Assembly: GCA_036939755.1 (NCBI GenBank)
Contig: JALLAZ010000009.1
Span: 1 to 34,179 of the forward strand
Direction of reading: 5' to 3'
Length of the DNA: 34,179 bases
From: Stephanodiscus triporus
Taxonomy: Eukaryota > Bacillariophyta > Thalassiosirophyceae > Thalassiosirales > Thalassiosiraceae
A program made the position numbers and the translations under genes. This document shows, in pieces, positions 21,133 through 31,244 of the stretch (positions are counted from its first letter, which is position 1; each line of letters begins with the position of its first letter). The notes under the pieces were generated by a model, which was given only the letters and a program-made list of their open reading frames with translations, ran no database searches and was not told the DNA's origin.

Positions 21133-24100
21133 CTATCGAATGATCGAGCTCGGCATTCCAGTAGGAAATAACAATCCACCCGCCTTGTTCTCCTTCTGAG
21201 GTCCTGGAAAGACTTGCCAGAATCTCAGCGTCTCATCTCCCGCCCCTGTCACGATGGTGGATCCATCGGGTGATAGTGCTAGATATAGCACCCGGTATGT
21301 GTGCCCTGTCAAGGTTGCAATCTTCTGCATCGATGGGTATTTCCAAACAACTAGATATGTGATTTGACAGCGGAAATTACAAGCGTGAGTCAGCACAGGT
21401 ATTCATGGTTAAATGAAACGACAAATGGGTCCGAAGTTTTCATTTTCATACTCACCAATCTGATTCAACGAATACCCATGAGTGCTGACCAACTCGTTAC
21501 AATTCTTCGAGAACGCCAAATTGCATACCTGGTAACGCCATGCGTAAAGTTAGCCGAACAAAAATGATCCAACTGCCAGACCCTAGACCCTGCTATCCAG
21601 CTCAACTTACCTGACTACCAGTATCTATTGAATTTATCCCGTGTCCCGTAAGGCAGTTCCAGAAACGGATGCACCTGTCGGCGGTGCCCCCACCGCTCGC
21701 CAACAGTCCGTTCTGGTGGGGACTCCACGCGATGGCCTTGACCGCAGCGGTGTGGTCGGCAAACACATGCATCGGCGTGGTGTGTTTTTTCACGTCCCAT
21801 ATCAGGAGCTTGTTGTCGTTCCCGCCGCTTGCGAGCATGGAGCGTTCGTCAAACGACCAGCGGAGGCCGCAGACCTCCTGCTTGTGACCGCACAGCCTCA
21901 TCTCGTAGGGAGCGTCGGACCTGGGATCTCGTAGGTGAATGAGACGATCGCGCGAGCCCGACGCCAGGAGAGACGACGAGCCGTGTCCCATTCCTCCCCC
22001 GCACCCGGCGCTCCCAGACAACTTCCACGACAGCGCGCCAACGCGAGCTGAGTGGCCCGTCATAGTCCTTACTAGCTTCTGCGCCGACGCGTCCCACAGC
22101 TGGACGTCTCCTCTCGTACTACCGATCGCAAGGTGTTTCCCCCCCTCGGACCAAGCCACGGACGTCACCACGTCCTCGGTCGGGCTCAGGTCGCAGAGCT
22201 GCGTCACACGCGACGTGGTCGCCGACCAGAGATACACGCAGCTCCCCAGTCCGACGGCGAGGACGTTCAGGCTCGACCAGTCAACGAGGTTCAGATAGAA
22301 ATCGTCCTGCAGGGCCGGCGCGTCGAGCACCTTGGTGGGTACCTTCGCGATCTTGCGCTTGCATCGCTCCGTGTATGATCCGAGGGTGACGCGCTGGTTG
22401 GGGCTCATCGACAGGGGACTCAGCTGGAAAGAGTTGACGATCGACGACGAGTTCCGTTCGCCGTTGCCGCCACCGCCGTCGTTACCGTACATGGAATTGT
22501 GGTAGAATTGTCTCGTTGGATTAAACCTGAGATTGTTGCTCCGCTCCCGGAAGGGAGTAGAGGCGTTGCTAGCGTTGATCATCCTCCATCCGCCGTCGAC
22601 GTTGCCGCCCCCCCCGCCGACCCCGCCGCCGGCGACCCACCCGGGGGTTTGGGTCGGGTGCATGCTCGCCGGGTCGATGTTCTCCCCCAGAAGCTCCGAC
22701 CGTAGCAGCGCGTCGTAGAGGAGCGGCTGGCGGTTCGTCGCGTCGTGACGGTCGATGCCGCTTGCGCCGTCCGTCGAGGCCAGGTCGTCGGATAAGGTGG
22801 AGGCGATCGCGTCCTGGCCCCGCCCATCGCCGGCCCTGGCCGACCGAGCCCCTCCCCCACGGACCCCGCCGATCCCGGGGGCCTCGTCGACGACCGTCCC
22901 GCCTCCCATCATGGTGGCGCCAAAGCTCTGCGCGGGGTTCAAGAAGTCCCGCGCGTCGGCATCGACGACGACTCCGTTTCCGACCGCCTCTCTCCCCCCG
23001 ACGACGTTCCCTGCCCTCCCGCGCATCCCCGGCGAGGACGATGACATTGACGACGACGATGACGACGCTCCGGCGCCGGTGGGAAGCTCGAAGTTCAGGT
23101 TCGACAGCGCCCTGGAGGGTATGAACCTGTCCCCCGCGCCGCTATGACGTTCGTAATCAACCGCAGTCGCGACCGTCGATGTCGTCGTCGTCGTGATTGT
23201 TGTATTGTTGCCGTCGTCGCAGTTGCCCCCTCCCCCGACGCGACCGGAGCCGCCGTCCGAATAATACGAGGAGTGGGACATCGACGCCGCGGATCCGACA
23301 GAGGAGGCGGACGCCGCCGATAACGACGGACGCGGATGACACGACGAACGGGGTGACGAAACCGCCCTGACGGCCGCGGCCTCGCGTCCGAGGCTTCCCG
23401 AGAGGGGGGACGTCACGCCCGTGATCAGACCCCGGTTGCGCACGGCGGGGGACGAGGACGTCACGAATGTCGACGGCGGCGAAAGCGCGACGAAGGAGGC
23501 GTCCGGGCCCGCGGTAAGACGACGCGGCGTCCGATGGGAAGAGTGGGGGGAGCCGAGGGATGAGGACGACTGCGTCCGGCAGGAACGCCCCCCGGGCGAA
23601 ACCGACGACAACGAAGCCGCGCGACGGGCCGGCTCGGACGACGATGAAACGTCCATGGCGCAGATGCCCCCGCTTAGATCGTCCACCACCATCTCCATGT
23701 CGTGGTCGTCAACGACGTTGTTGCTGTTGTTGTTGTTGGTGTTGTTGTACGGCGACACGCAGCTCCCGAAGAGGTCGCGCTTAATCTCGGCATCGCCGCC
23801 CCCGCCACCGCCACCGCCACCGCCACCGACGCCCGTCGGCGTTCCCCCGTGACGCTGCCATTGCTGCTGCTCCCGCTGCCGCCCCGTTCCCGTTCCTCTC
23901 GGCGAGCAATAGCTCGGCGGGAGCCTGCTGGAGTACCTCGCGTCGAGCCTCGACGGCGACAGCGCCGTCGCCACGAACAACGAAGACGTCCCCCCGCCGC
24001 GCCGATGATCGCTGCCGTCGGGCGACGAGCGGGAGGAGAGGGAGACTCCGCCGCCGGAGGACGACCCCGAGTTGTTCGAGAAGGAGCGCGACATCCTCCC

Positions 24101-24709
24101 GCCTCCCCCGCACCGGGAGGGGTCGGAGACGTCGTCGACGAAGTCGAACGTGAATCGGGAGGCAGTGGCAGAGGGAGAGGGGGAGGGGGAGGGGGAGGAT
24201 TGGGGGCGGAGATGGCGGGGGCGGGAGGTGGGGGTCACGGTCGCCGCTTCGTTGTTGTTGTTCCCTGCCGAGGATGGCGAGGATGGCGAGGAGGGGGGAC
24301 GGGACGTCATCCTCAGTATGGAAGGGCCGCCGACGCCGACTCCGCGGTCAAGACGATGACGATGACCCCCGTTCGCCGGCGAACGGGGATGAAGCCGCAG
24401 ATGAGGCTGTGGAAGAGGCTGCTGCTGCTGGTCGTGGCCCGCCATTGCCATCGAGCTCGAGCCGCCGCACGATGACGATGTCGATGTCGCTCGATATGCC
24501 GCCTCCGTCGACGCCTGTGCCTGTGCCGGTGCCTTCTCCCCTCGCAGCGAAAACGTAACCCGGCGCCTCTTGGTGTCGCGTCTTTCGTCGCTGTCTTGCT
24601 CTTGCTGACGTGAATGTGAATGTGAATGTGACTGTGAATGCGAATGCGAATGTGAGTCTCTCCGTCGCTGCTGTTGCTGCCGTCGATGATCCACTCCAGG
24701 CCTTTTCAT
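21133..24709 (-). CDS. CDH1: Cdh1/Fizzy-related WD40 activator of the APC/C
   Basis: Recruits substrates to the anaphase-promoting complex, driving mitotic exit and G1. Exons 24709-21611, 21528-21456 and 21350-21133 give 1129 aa. The C-box DRFIPSR lies at residues 527-533, followed by [10 protein letters not shown]; this F-I-P form favours Cdh1/CCS52 over Cdc20. The WD40 propeller runs from about residue 780 to the end ([63 protein letters not shown], and [10 protein letters not shown] spliced to VVWKYPSM, then [13 protein letters not shown]). It ends SSIIR, the Ile-Arg tail that docks on APC3/CDC27. The ~520 residues before the C-box are Ser/Gly/Arg-rich and much longer than in animals or plants. 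The N-terminus carries His-Ser and Gln-Ser hexamer repeats. Confidence 0.96.
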
Positions 24710-25109
24710 GCGAGAACCTGCGAAATATACGGGGCTCGCGAAATCGGCTTGGCCCTGCTCTCTCTTTTTTTGTTCGTTTTAGCTCGCCTCTTCACTCCTG
24801 AGTGTCGTGCCTGCTCGATGTTGCGCTGACGCCGCCGACACTGACACCCGCCCGTCCACGACCAGAACGCCGCCGGATGATGATCGATGATCGATGCCTC
24901 ACTGATCTCACTGATCGTCCTTCCTTCCTCTCTCTCTCTTATCGGAATGGCGCGTGGCGGCGATCCTCAACTCGGATGAGAGGATGATTTCTTTCCTTTC
25001 AGTTCGCCTTTTATAATATGGCAATTGGGCATCGCAGTCTTGCGTTGAAGAGTATGGAGAGGAGGAAAATCCGCGAAGCCAATAATGGTGAGAAACACTT
25101 GTGTGATTA

Positions 25110-25121
25110 TTTTCGCGGGAG
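25110..25121 (+). promoter_or_regulatory. E2F-like site
   Basis: TTTTCGCGGGAG fits TTTSSCGC-type E2F/DP sites. It lies about 400 bp upstream of the Cdh1 start and is mirrored by 25307-25318. Confidence 0.5.
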
Positions 25122-25306
25122 AGAAGAGAGGGCGGGCTTGGAGGCCAAAAGGGAGGATTTCGAGAAAATCGGCGAAGCGAGATGACAAAGGAACTCAATA
25201 ACGAACAGCCTATTATTCCTACGTCGATTTGAATCAATTTGTTGACTAAACTGTGTTTCCAGTTCCTACGTAGTAAGTGCTGTTCATGGTTCCCGCCGAA
25301 TTGAGG

Positions 25307-25318
25307 TTCCCGCGAAAA
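25307..25318 (-). promoter_or_regulatory. E2F-like site, inverted copy
   Basis: TTCCCGCGAAAA is the reverse complement of TTTTCGCGGGAA, matching the 25110 site in 11 of 12 positions. A further TTCCCGCC lies about 15 bp upstream. Confidence 0.5.
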
Positions 25319-25594
25319 TAGCAGAGATTCTCCGAATGTTTTTTCTCTCCAGCAAAAGCCCAAGCCCCAGCCAAGCCGATGACGCAGCGCAGTTCTCCCC
25401 ACCTACACTTAATATCAACGACGACGAACACCTCCTAACACCAACGTCAACGCAAAGGCGGCGCTCGGCGAGAGAAGTGAGCGACTGATGGCCGAGGGAC
25501 GGTGAAGATTCCCGACAACGAAAAAATAATGACCCGACGGGAGCACGCACACCTTCCATAAAAAAAGTCGACGGGCGCGAATCCGGCGGGAGAA

Positions 25595-27784
25595 ATGAAG
25601 ACCCCCACCCAATTACGATTGCCCCGTCTCCGTCTCCGTCCTCGTCGTGTCGACGTCGACGTCAACGTCGACGTCGACGTCGACGTCGATCCAGGAGCGT
25701 CGTCGTCCGTCGACGACCACGACTACGACGATGAATACAACTCCGACGACCGTCGTCGTCGTCGTCATCATCGTCGTCATCGTCGTCATCGTCATCGTCG
25801 TTGGCAGGGACGGGGCATCGGAGCGGTCTGCCTCCTCCTCGTCTCGGCGGGGGGATCGTCGTCGTCGTCGTCGTCGTCGTCGTCCTCTTCGTTGTCGGCG
25901 GCGTCCGCGTTCGCGTTCGGACCCCCTCCGCAGTCGTTCTCGGCGTGTCGTCGCGACCCGCGCGCGCGATGCGGCGGACGTCCTCCATCGTCGTCGTCGT
26001 CGGGCACCCTGGCCAGGGGGATGGCGACCGACACTCCCTTCTTCCTCGACCAAGTGCGAGTCCCGGAACGAGAACTTGAGGGCGACAACGTCCTCTCCTC
26101 CTCCTCCTCCTCCTCCCCCCCCTCCTCTTCGTCGTCGTCGTCGTTGTCGTCGTCCTCGGCGGAGGATGGCCCCGCCGACGACCTGCACCCCCTCCTACGC
26201 AGGATCGCCGACAAGGTAGGCAGGATCGACGAGTCCCGCATGACTTCTCCCCCCGAATACCTCAGCGGCGAAGTACCGAACCTCTTCTCCAACCTCCGCT
26301 ACGACGTGACGGGAACGACGACGACCGCGCGACGATCGACCGCCAACGCCGTCCTGCCCTCCGCGGCTCTGCTTTGCGGCACGTCGCTCGGATGCGGCCT
26401 CCTCTTCTTGCCGTCGGCGGTCGGCGACGCCGGCTACCTGCCAGGATCGATCGCGACGGTCGTCGCGTGGGCGTACATGACCATGACGGCGCTCCTCACC
26501 TCCGAGCTGCTCATCAATCGGATAGGAGAGACGGGGAGGCCGGCGCGCGGCGTCGGACTTTTGGAACTGTACGACGCCCACCTCGGCAAAACGGCGGGGA
26601 GGCTGGCGGGATTGGGATTCCTGTTCGTGAGCTACCTCGTCGTGGGGGTGTACCTCGCCGAGGGGGGGGACCGGCTGTCGGGATTGCTCTCGGACGCGCT
26701 GCTGGCAACGACGACGACATCGACTACTACGACGACGATCTCGCCGTTCCTCGGACGAGCCCTCTTCGTCGTCGGGGCCGGAGCGCTGCTGTCGGCCGCG
26801 TCGCGACGCGACGCCGTTCGGGATGTCGTCGCCCACGTCCTCGTGCCGACGACTGTGCTCGCCTTCCTAGTCGCGATGTGCGTCGGCCTTCCCACGGCCG
26901 ACCTCAGGTCGCTGGTCGACACGACGGACTTGAATCCGGGGGCCGCGCTGGACGCGTTCCCGTTGCTGTTCATGGGATGGACGTACCACGGCGTGGTCCC
27001 GCGCGTCGTTCACGACCTGGAGGGGGACAGGGACAAGATCACGAGGGCGATCGGCCTGGGTGAGTGCGCCGCGCGTGGCCGTTATCTCTTTTCCCTTCCT
27101 GTCCCGGCGTTTTCATGGCGGGGTTAGTATGTGGGGGGTCGTCGTTTTCGTTCGTCCCGCTGACAACGCACATCTTCCCCTCGTAACGCAGGATCGACGA
27201 CAGCCCTTATAATTTACCTGACCTGGAACGCCATGATCATCGGGAACGCCTCGCTCGGCGTGGGCGACGTAGGAGGAGGCTTCACGGACGCCGGGACCTT
27301 GTCCGTGGCGGTCGTGTCAGAACTGGCGGTGCTCACGAGTCTCGTCGGCGTGGTTCTGGGCTTCGTGAACGAGTTCAACGACGCCATCGGGAAGGCGTTC
27401 CCCCCATCGAGTCCTGCGGATTTTGACGGCAAAAAGTGGAACATCGCGCTGCTGACGCTGTCGCCGCCCGCCGTCGTGTCGATAGCGCTGGGATACTACC
27501 ACTCGACGGGAGGGGACGTCGACAACTATGAGATCGTAGATTACACGGGGATATTCGGGTCCAGCGTGCTCTTCATGATCCTGCCCGCGCTGATGGCGTG
27601 GAATAATCGCTACGGCGAGGAGGATCCCCCGCGGTCGCTGACTGTGCGACCGATGGTGCCCCTGGGCAAAATTCCGCTAGGCAGTTTGTACAAGGCGGCG
27701 GGGACATTGCTAGTGGAGCAGGGCTTGGATAAGTTGGGACTCTTCGAGTTCGTGAGGGAACATCTTTTCAACGCGGGAGCTTGA
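25595..27784 (+). CDS. Tryptophan/tyrosine-permease-type amino acid transporter, probably plastid-targeted
   Basis: A multi-pass transporter of the aromatic amino acid permease type. Exons 25595-27059 and 27192-27784 give 685 aa. The membrane core starts near residue 250 with SAALLCGTSLGCGLLFLPSA and GYLPGSIATVVAWAYMTMT, then LGFLFVSYLVVGVYLAEGG, LDAFPLLFMGWTYHGVVPRV and, after splicing, ALIIYLTWNAMIIGNASLG; about ten or eleven helices are visible. A hydrophobic segment (GAVCLLLVSAGG, then poly-Ser) ends in SAASAFAFGPP at residues 101-111, the diatom plastid A-F motif. This lies about 70 residues after the annotated ATG, behind VDVD repeats and an Arg/His block, so the true start may differ. 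Aromatic amino acids are made in plastids, so export to the cytosol is a plausible role (inference). Substrate is not determined by sequence. Confidence 0.87.
25649..25689 (+). repeat. GTCGAC hexamer array in permease exon 1
   Basis: Repeats of GTCGAC, itself a palindrome, encode alternating Val-Asp. Because the unit is self-complementary, the array can fold on itself. Confidence 0.9.
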
Positions 27785-28538
27785 GGATCGACACAATCTG
27801 TGACATGTGGCATTGTAGAACCAAAATCTGATAACGGAGACTTGAATTACATTTGCAATTGTCCTTTTCGTATGCATTGAATCCTATGCATTGCCATGCC
27901 AATACTGGAGACCAAGCGTTGCAGTGCAATAGAAACCTTGGTCTTGTAATCACATCCTAGGGCTGTGTAGAGTAATTCGTATGCAGGGCAATGATGTTTA
28001 AGTTTACAAACTAGGAGTAGGAAAGTCATGGACAAAAATATTTTGGTTACTTAAATTTAACTGATAAACCTAAAAGGAGACATTGACTATTATGGCGGGA
28101 GCAAAAAATCAAGCAGGACACACAGTGAAAGGTTTCGGCAATTATTTGTGAAAATCTTTGCTACGAATGATTTTATGCGAAAATGGACAAATCCGTCGTG
28201 TTGCCCGACTCATTTCGCGTCAGAATGATACTTGACACTTAATTCTAGAAAAAGTTATTGTACTCAAATCCGTTGGGGAACATCAAACCCTCGTCAAACT
28301 TCTTCGTCCGTCAAACGCTGTCAATGTCTCCTTTTAGGTTTATCAGTCTTATTTTGTTTCCGCAAAACACAGAAAGAATTTTCATCCTCCCAGCAAATAA
28401 GTAATAATCACCGCGAGAACGGTTAATTATTGTCAAATAAATCTCCTGAAGTGCGCGTCATCGTTTAAATACTACACCCCCCCCCCTCCAACTCACTACT
28501 ACCAGCATTGTTTGTGTAGATCACATACTTTCAAGTAT
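27785..28538. other. Spacer between convergent permease and TyrRS genes
   Basis: No gene recognised. It contains the 288-bp inverted-repeat element listed separately and a 9-10 bp poly-C run near 28477-28487. The rest is AT-rich. Confidence 0.5.
28060..28347. mobile_element. 288-bp segment with perfect 28-bp terminal inverted repeats (MITE-like)
   Basis: 28060-28087 begins ACTGATAAACCTAAAAGG and its exact reverse complement occupies 28320-28347. The interior is AT-rich and non-coding. I see no clear target-site duplication: flanks are TTAA on the left and CTTA on the right. It could be a MITE, or a long-stem hairpin in the permease or TyrRS 3' UTR. Confidence 0.65.
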
Positions 28539-31094
28539 TCATTTCTTTTTCTGCTTCGCCATTTTCTTTTCGAATACCTTCAGCGCCTTGACCCCCTTTG
28601 ATGCTGCATCGTCGCCCTTGATTTCGGCACCGATTTTTGTCAGCACCTCCACCATCATGTTCGATACTGCAACCTTCAAGTCCCCCGGATGCAGTGCACC
28701 CGACGCAAAGTCTCGGACGAGTTCAGATTTGACCGCGTAGGTGACATTTCCTCCGTTGTCGGGGGATCGGGAGATAGTAACCTCCTTACGATCCCCATTG
28801 GCTCCGGCGTCATCCAGCCCCCCGAAGTAGGCGAGCAATTCTATCGGCGGACAGAAGCCGATGTTACCCGGCTCGCAGAATGCCTTCTTCATCTTGCTCT
28901 TTCCGTGGACCTTTGGATCGTCCATTACGAAGTAATCGTCGAACTCGGTCCTGTGCGCGGCAGACTCGCGTGGGGGTTGGAGTGCCAGCCTCCCGCCTCC
29001 CGCCGACGACGGGGAGGCGGCGCCGACGTGCGATATCCGAGGCATGGGCAGGATGGATGCTAGTCCTGGATGGGACAATTTGGTTGAGTAAAATCGTTGG
29101 ATCAGGTGCGCCTCCACCGATTGCGCCGCTTTCTCCTCACCCTCCTCGATGGTCATATTTTCGATGCTTTTGGAGGCATCGCAGTCGCCTTTGCCTCCGG
29201 ATGCTTCAAACAAAGCAATGCTCTTCGGATTGACCGCCAAAACGTCGGCGATCATCATCAACCGTCCGATCACCTTCCCCACGCCCTCCGAATCCTTCAT
29301 CGACCCCCCTCCTCCGACGTTTTTGGCGCCTCCCATCATTACCTCGTCGAGCGAGAAGTGACGACCGGCGTTTATGACTGATATCCAATAGTTCGACGGA
29401 TCTTGCAAAATCGCCTCGGACTGTGTCACGACGGTGACGTTCTTCATTATGCTCCCCCCATGCAGGTGCTCGTCCAGGGCGCGCAATGTCGACAGCAGCA
29501 CGGCGTAGTACGCCGATATCAACTTCGGATCGGCGTCAAGCGAGTTGTTCACGCGAGCGGTCCAATCAAGCAGCATCAACACCCTAGGCGTCGTTGTGCC
29601 GCCGCCCCTCAACATTGCGAGCACGTCCGTGACGCTCTGCAGCGTGGGATTGCTGTCGGGGAGCGGCGACATGACAAGGTGACACGACGGCGGGACGACA
29701 CCCGCCCCGACGAGGTCAAGCCGGAACACCTTGGGCGGGGCGTCCCCCCCCACAACGCCCGTGGCGGCGGCCGTCGACGTCGTAGTTCTCTTGAATTCGC
29801 GCACCTGCTCCAGAAGATTCCTGGCCTCGTCGTCTTTCTCGAAGTGATCCCGCACCGGCTGCAACAATTCATTCAACGCGACCACGAGGCCATCCTTCAG
29901 CTGATCCGGGGATATCCTTCCGGATAAGAAATCGGACTTGACGTCGTCGTAACAATCGTAGACGATGCGCTCGGCGACCTCCCCCATCTCCTCTCCCTTC
30001 GTCGTCGACGTTTCGACGGTTCCGAGGCCAGCGCGACGGCAACACGCGAAGGTGGACCCCGGGGGGGAGAGCACGATGTGGCGGACGTAATCGAGTATCG
30101 GATTCTTGAGCTTGCTGTCGTCGTCATTCCCTAGGTGCATGGATTCCTTGCCCGCATCCTCCTCCTCCCCCCCCGCCCCTGCCGCATCCTCCGTGGCATC
30201 ACAGTTGTCACCGGGAGTCTGCTGGCGCAGCCCCGCCTCCGTCCGCGGCGCGGCGGTGGGGCAGTACGCCGAGCGTATCTTCCGCTCGACATCCTCGACG
30301 CCGTCCTCCATGAATATTGCGCTGTCGGGATCGCTCTTGCTCATCTTCTCCTGGCCCTCCTTAAGGCCGTAGAGCATGTGATGGCTGAGTATGACCGGCT
30401 TGCGCCTTTTCTTGTCCTTTGCGTGGTCGCAATATTCCCTGGCGAGCATGTTGACCTTGCGCTGGTCGACGCCCAATTGGCAGATGTCCGCCCTGAGGAA
30501 GAAGACGTCTGTGCACTGCATGATGGGATAAAGGACCTGCGCCGCGGTGAGATTCCCCTCCAGCCGTCCCATGATCTGACAGCACTTCTTGATCCTCGTG
30601 ACGTTGAACCTCCTCGCGACGTCGAGCATGATGGGCCAGTAGACGTGCGCGTTGTCGTTGATCTCCTCGCTCGCCCAGCGGAATTCGACGTTGGACAGGT
30701 CCATCCCCGCGGCCTTCCAAACCTCGATGAGGTACCTGCCGACGACAGTGATCTTGTGCAGGTCCCCGCCCATCTTGTCGTTCATGAGCGCGAACCAGTC
30801 GGCGACCCAGAAGACGAAGGTGGAGTTCGTGCCCGGCGAGGTGCACTTGTTCACGTTCACGGACTTGAGCAGTCCCTGGGCGATGTGCATGCGGCCGGAC
30901 GGCTCGAAGCCGTCGTACAGGCGGACGCGCCCCCCGACCAGGGCGCCGCGACCCCTGGCGAGGAGCAGGGCGCGCAGCTCTCCCTCGCTTATGCACTCCT
31001 CCCCGACGGACAGTATGCGCCTGAGGTCGGCCTCGAGCTCGCCGTTCCACTCGCGCGCAGGCGGGGCCTGTGCGTCGCCGCCCGTCGTTGTCAT
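28539..31094 (-). CDS. Double-length tyrosyl-tRNA synthetase (pseudo-dimer)
   Basis: Charges tRNA-Tyr with tyrosine. A single exon gives 851 aa. The first half is a complete class I catalytic domain: YDGFEPSGRMHIAQG (HIGH-like motif at 70-74), FVFWVADWFALMNDKMGG, LEGNLTAAQVLYPIMQCTDV, ADICQLGVDQRKVNMLARE and EKMSKSDPDSAIFMED (KMSKS at 250-254). The second half repeats the same fold in degenerate form: LMLLDWTARVNNSLDADP, YYAVLLSTLRALDEH, SNYWISVINAGRHFSLDEVMMGG and KSKMKKAFCEPGN, the last parallel to ERKIRSAYCP in the first half. HIGH and KMSKS are lost in this half. Trypanosomatid TyrRS has the same two-module design (established for Leishmania major). The C-terminus is Lys-rich. It is divergent from the methyltransferase gene, with 150 bp between start codons. 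Confidence 0.95.
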   Translation of the reverse strand: MTTTGGDAQAPPAREWNGELEADLRRILSVGEECISEGELRALLLARGRGALVGGRVRLYDGFEPSGRMHIAQGLLKSVNVNKCTSPGTNSTFVFWVADWFALMNDKMGGDLHKITVVGRYLIEVWKAAGMDLSNVEFRWASEEINDNAHVYWPIMLDVARRFNVTRIKKCCQIMGRLEGNLTAAQVLYPIMQCTDVFFLRADICQLGVDQRKVNMLAREYCDHAKDKKRRKPVILSHHMLYGLKEGQEKMSKSDPDSAIFMEDGVEDVERKIRSAYCPTAAPRTEAGLRQQTPGDNCDATEDAAGAGGEEEDAGKESMHLGNDDDSKLKNPILDYVRHIVLSPPGSTFACCRRAGLGTVETSTTKGEEMGEVAERIVYDCYDDVKSDFLSGRISPDQLKDGLVVALNELLQPVRDHFEKDDEARNLLEQVREFKRTTTSTAAATGVVGGDAPPKVFRLDLVGAGVVPPSCHLVMSPLPDSNPTLQSVTDVLAMLRGGGTTTPRVLMLLDWTARVNNSLDADPKLISAYYAVLLSTLRALDEHLHGGSIMKNVTVVTQSEAILQDPSNYWISVINAGRHFSLDEVMMGGAKNVGGGGSMKDSEGVGKVIGRLMMIADVLAVNPKSIALFEASGGKGDCDASKSIENMTIEEGEEKAAQSVEAHLIQRFYSTKLSHPGLASILPMPRISHVGAASPSSAGGGRLALQPPRESAAHRTEFDDYFVMDDPKVHGKSKMKKAFCEPGNIGFCPPIELLAYFGGLDDAGANGDRKEVTISRSPDNGGNVTYAVKSELVRDFASGALHPGDLKVAVSNMMVEVLTKIGAEIKGDDAASKGVKALKVFEKKMAKQKKK

Positions 31095-31244
31095 AGTATT
31101 ATATTGTCGCCGCTTCTCGGTCCTCGCGGTTTTTGATTCCTTTTTTTGGTCTTTGGGCCGGCCGGATGATGGAGTGAAGGTCGGGGCGGGATCCGGGGGA
31201 AGGACAGACGTCTATTAGAGGGTCCGCACAAGTCGTCATCGTCA
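31095..31244. promoter_or_regulatory. Compact bidirectional promoter
   Basis: Only 150 bp separate the ATG of the TyrRS gene on the minus strand from the ATG of the methyltransferase gene on the plus strand. Both 5' UTRs and both promoters must fit here, or overlap the genes. Confidence 0.65.

Larger units (their letters stand above)
24710..25594. promoter_or_regulatory. Divergent promoter region between Cdh1 and permease genes
   Basis: An 885-bp region with three E2F-like sites: TTTTCGCGGGAG (25110-25121), TTCCCGCC inside 25290-25298, and TTCCCGCGAAAA (25307-25318). The first and third are near-perfect inverted copies. GGCGGGAGAA directly precedes the permease ATG (25585-25594). Open frames here look spurious. 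Confidence 0.55.

Noticed and set aside
24908..25402. 164-aa minus-strand open frame upstream of Cdh1
   Set aside because: No recognisable domain, falls within the promoter region, and overlaps several competing frames.
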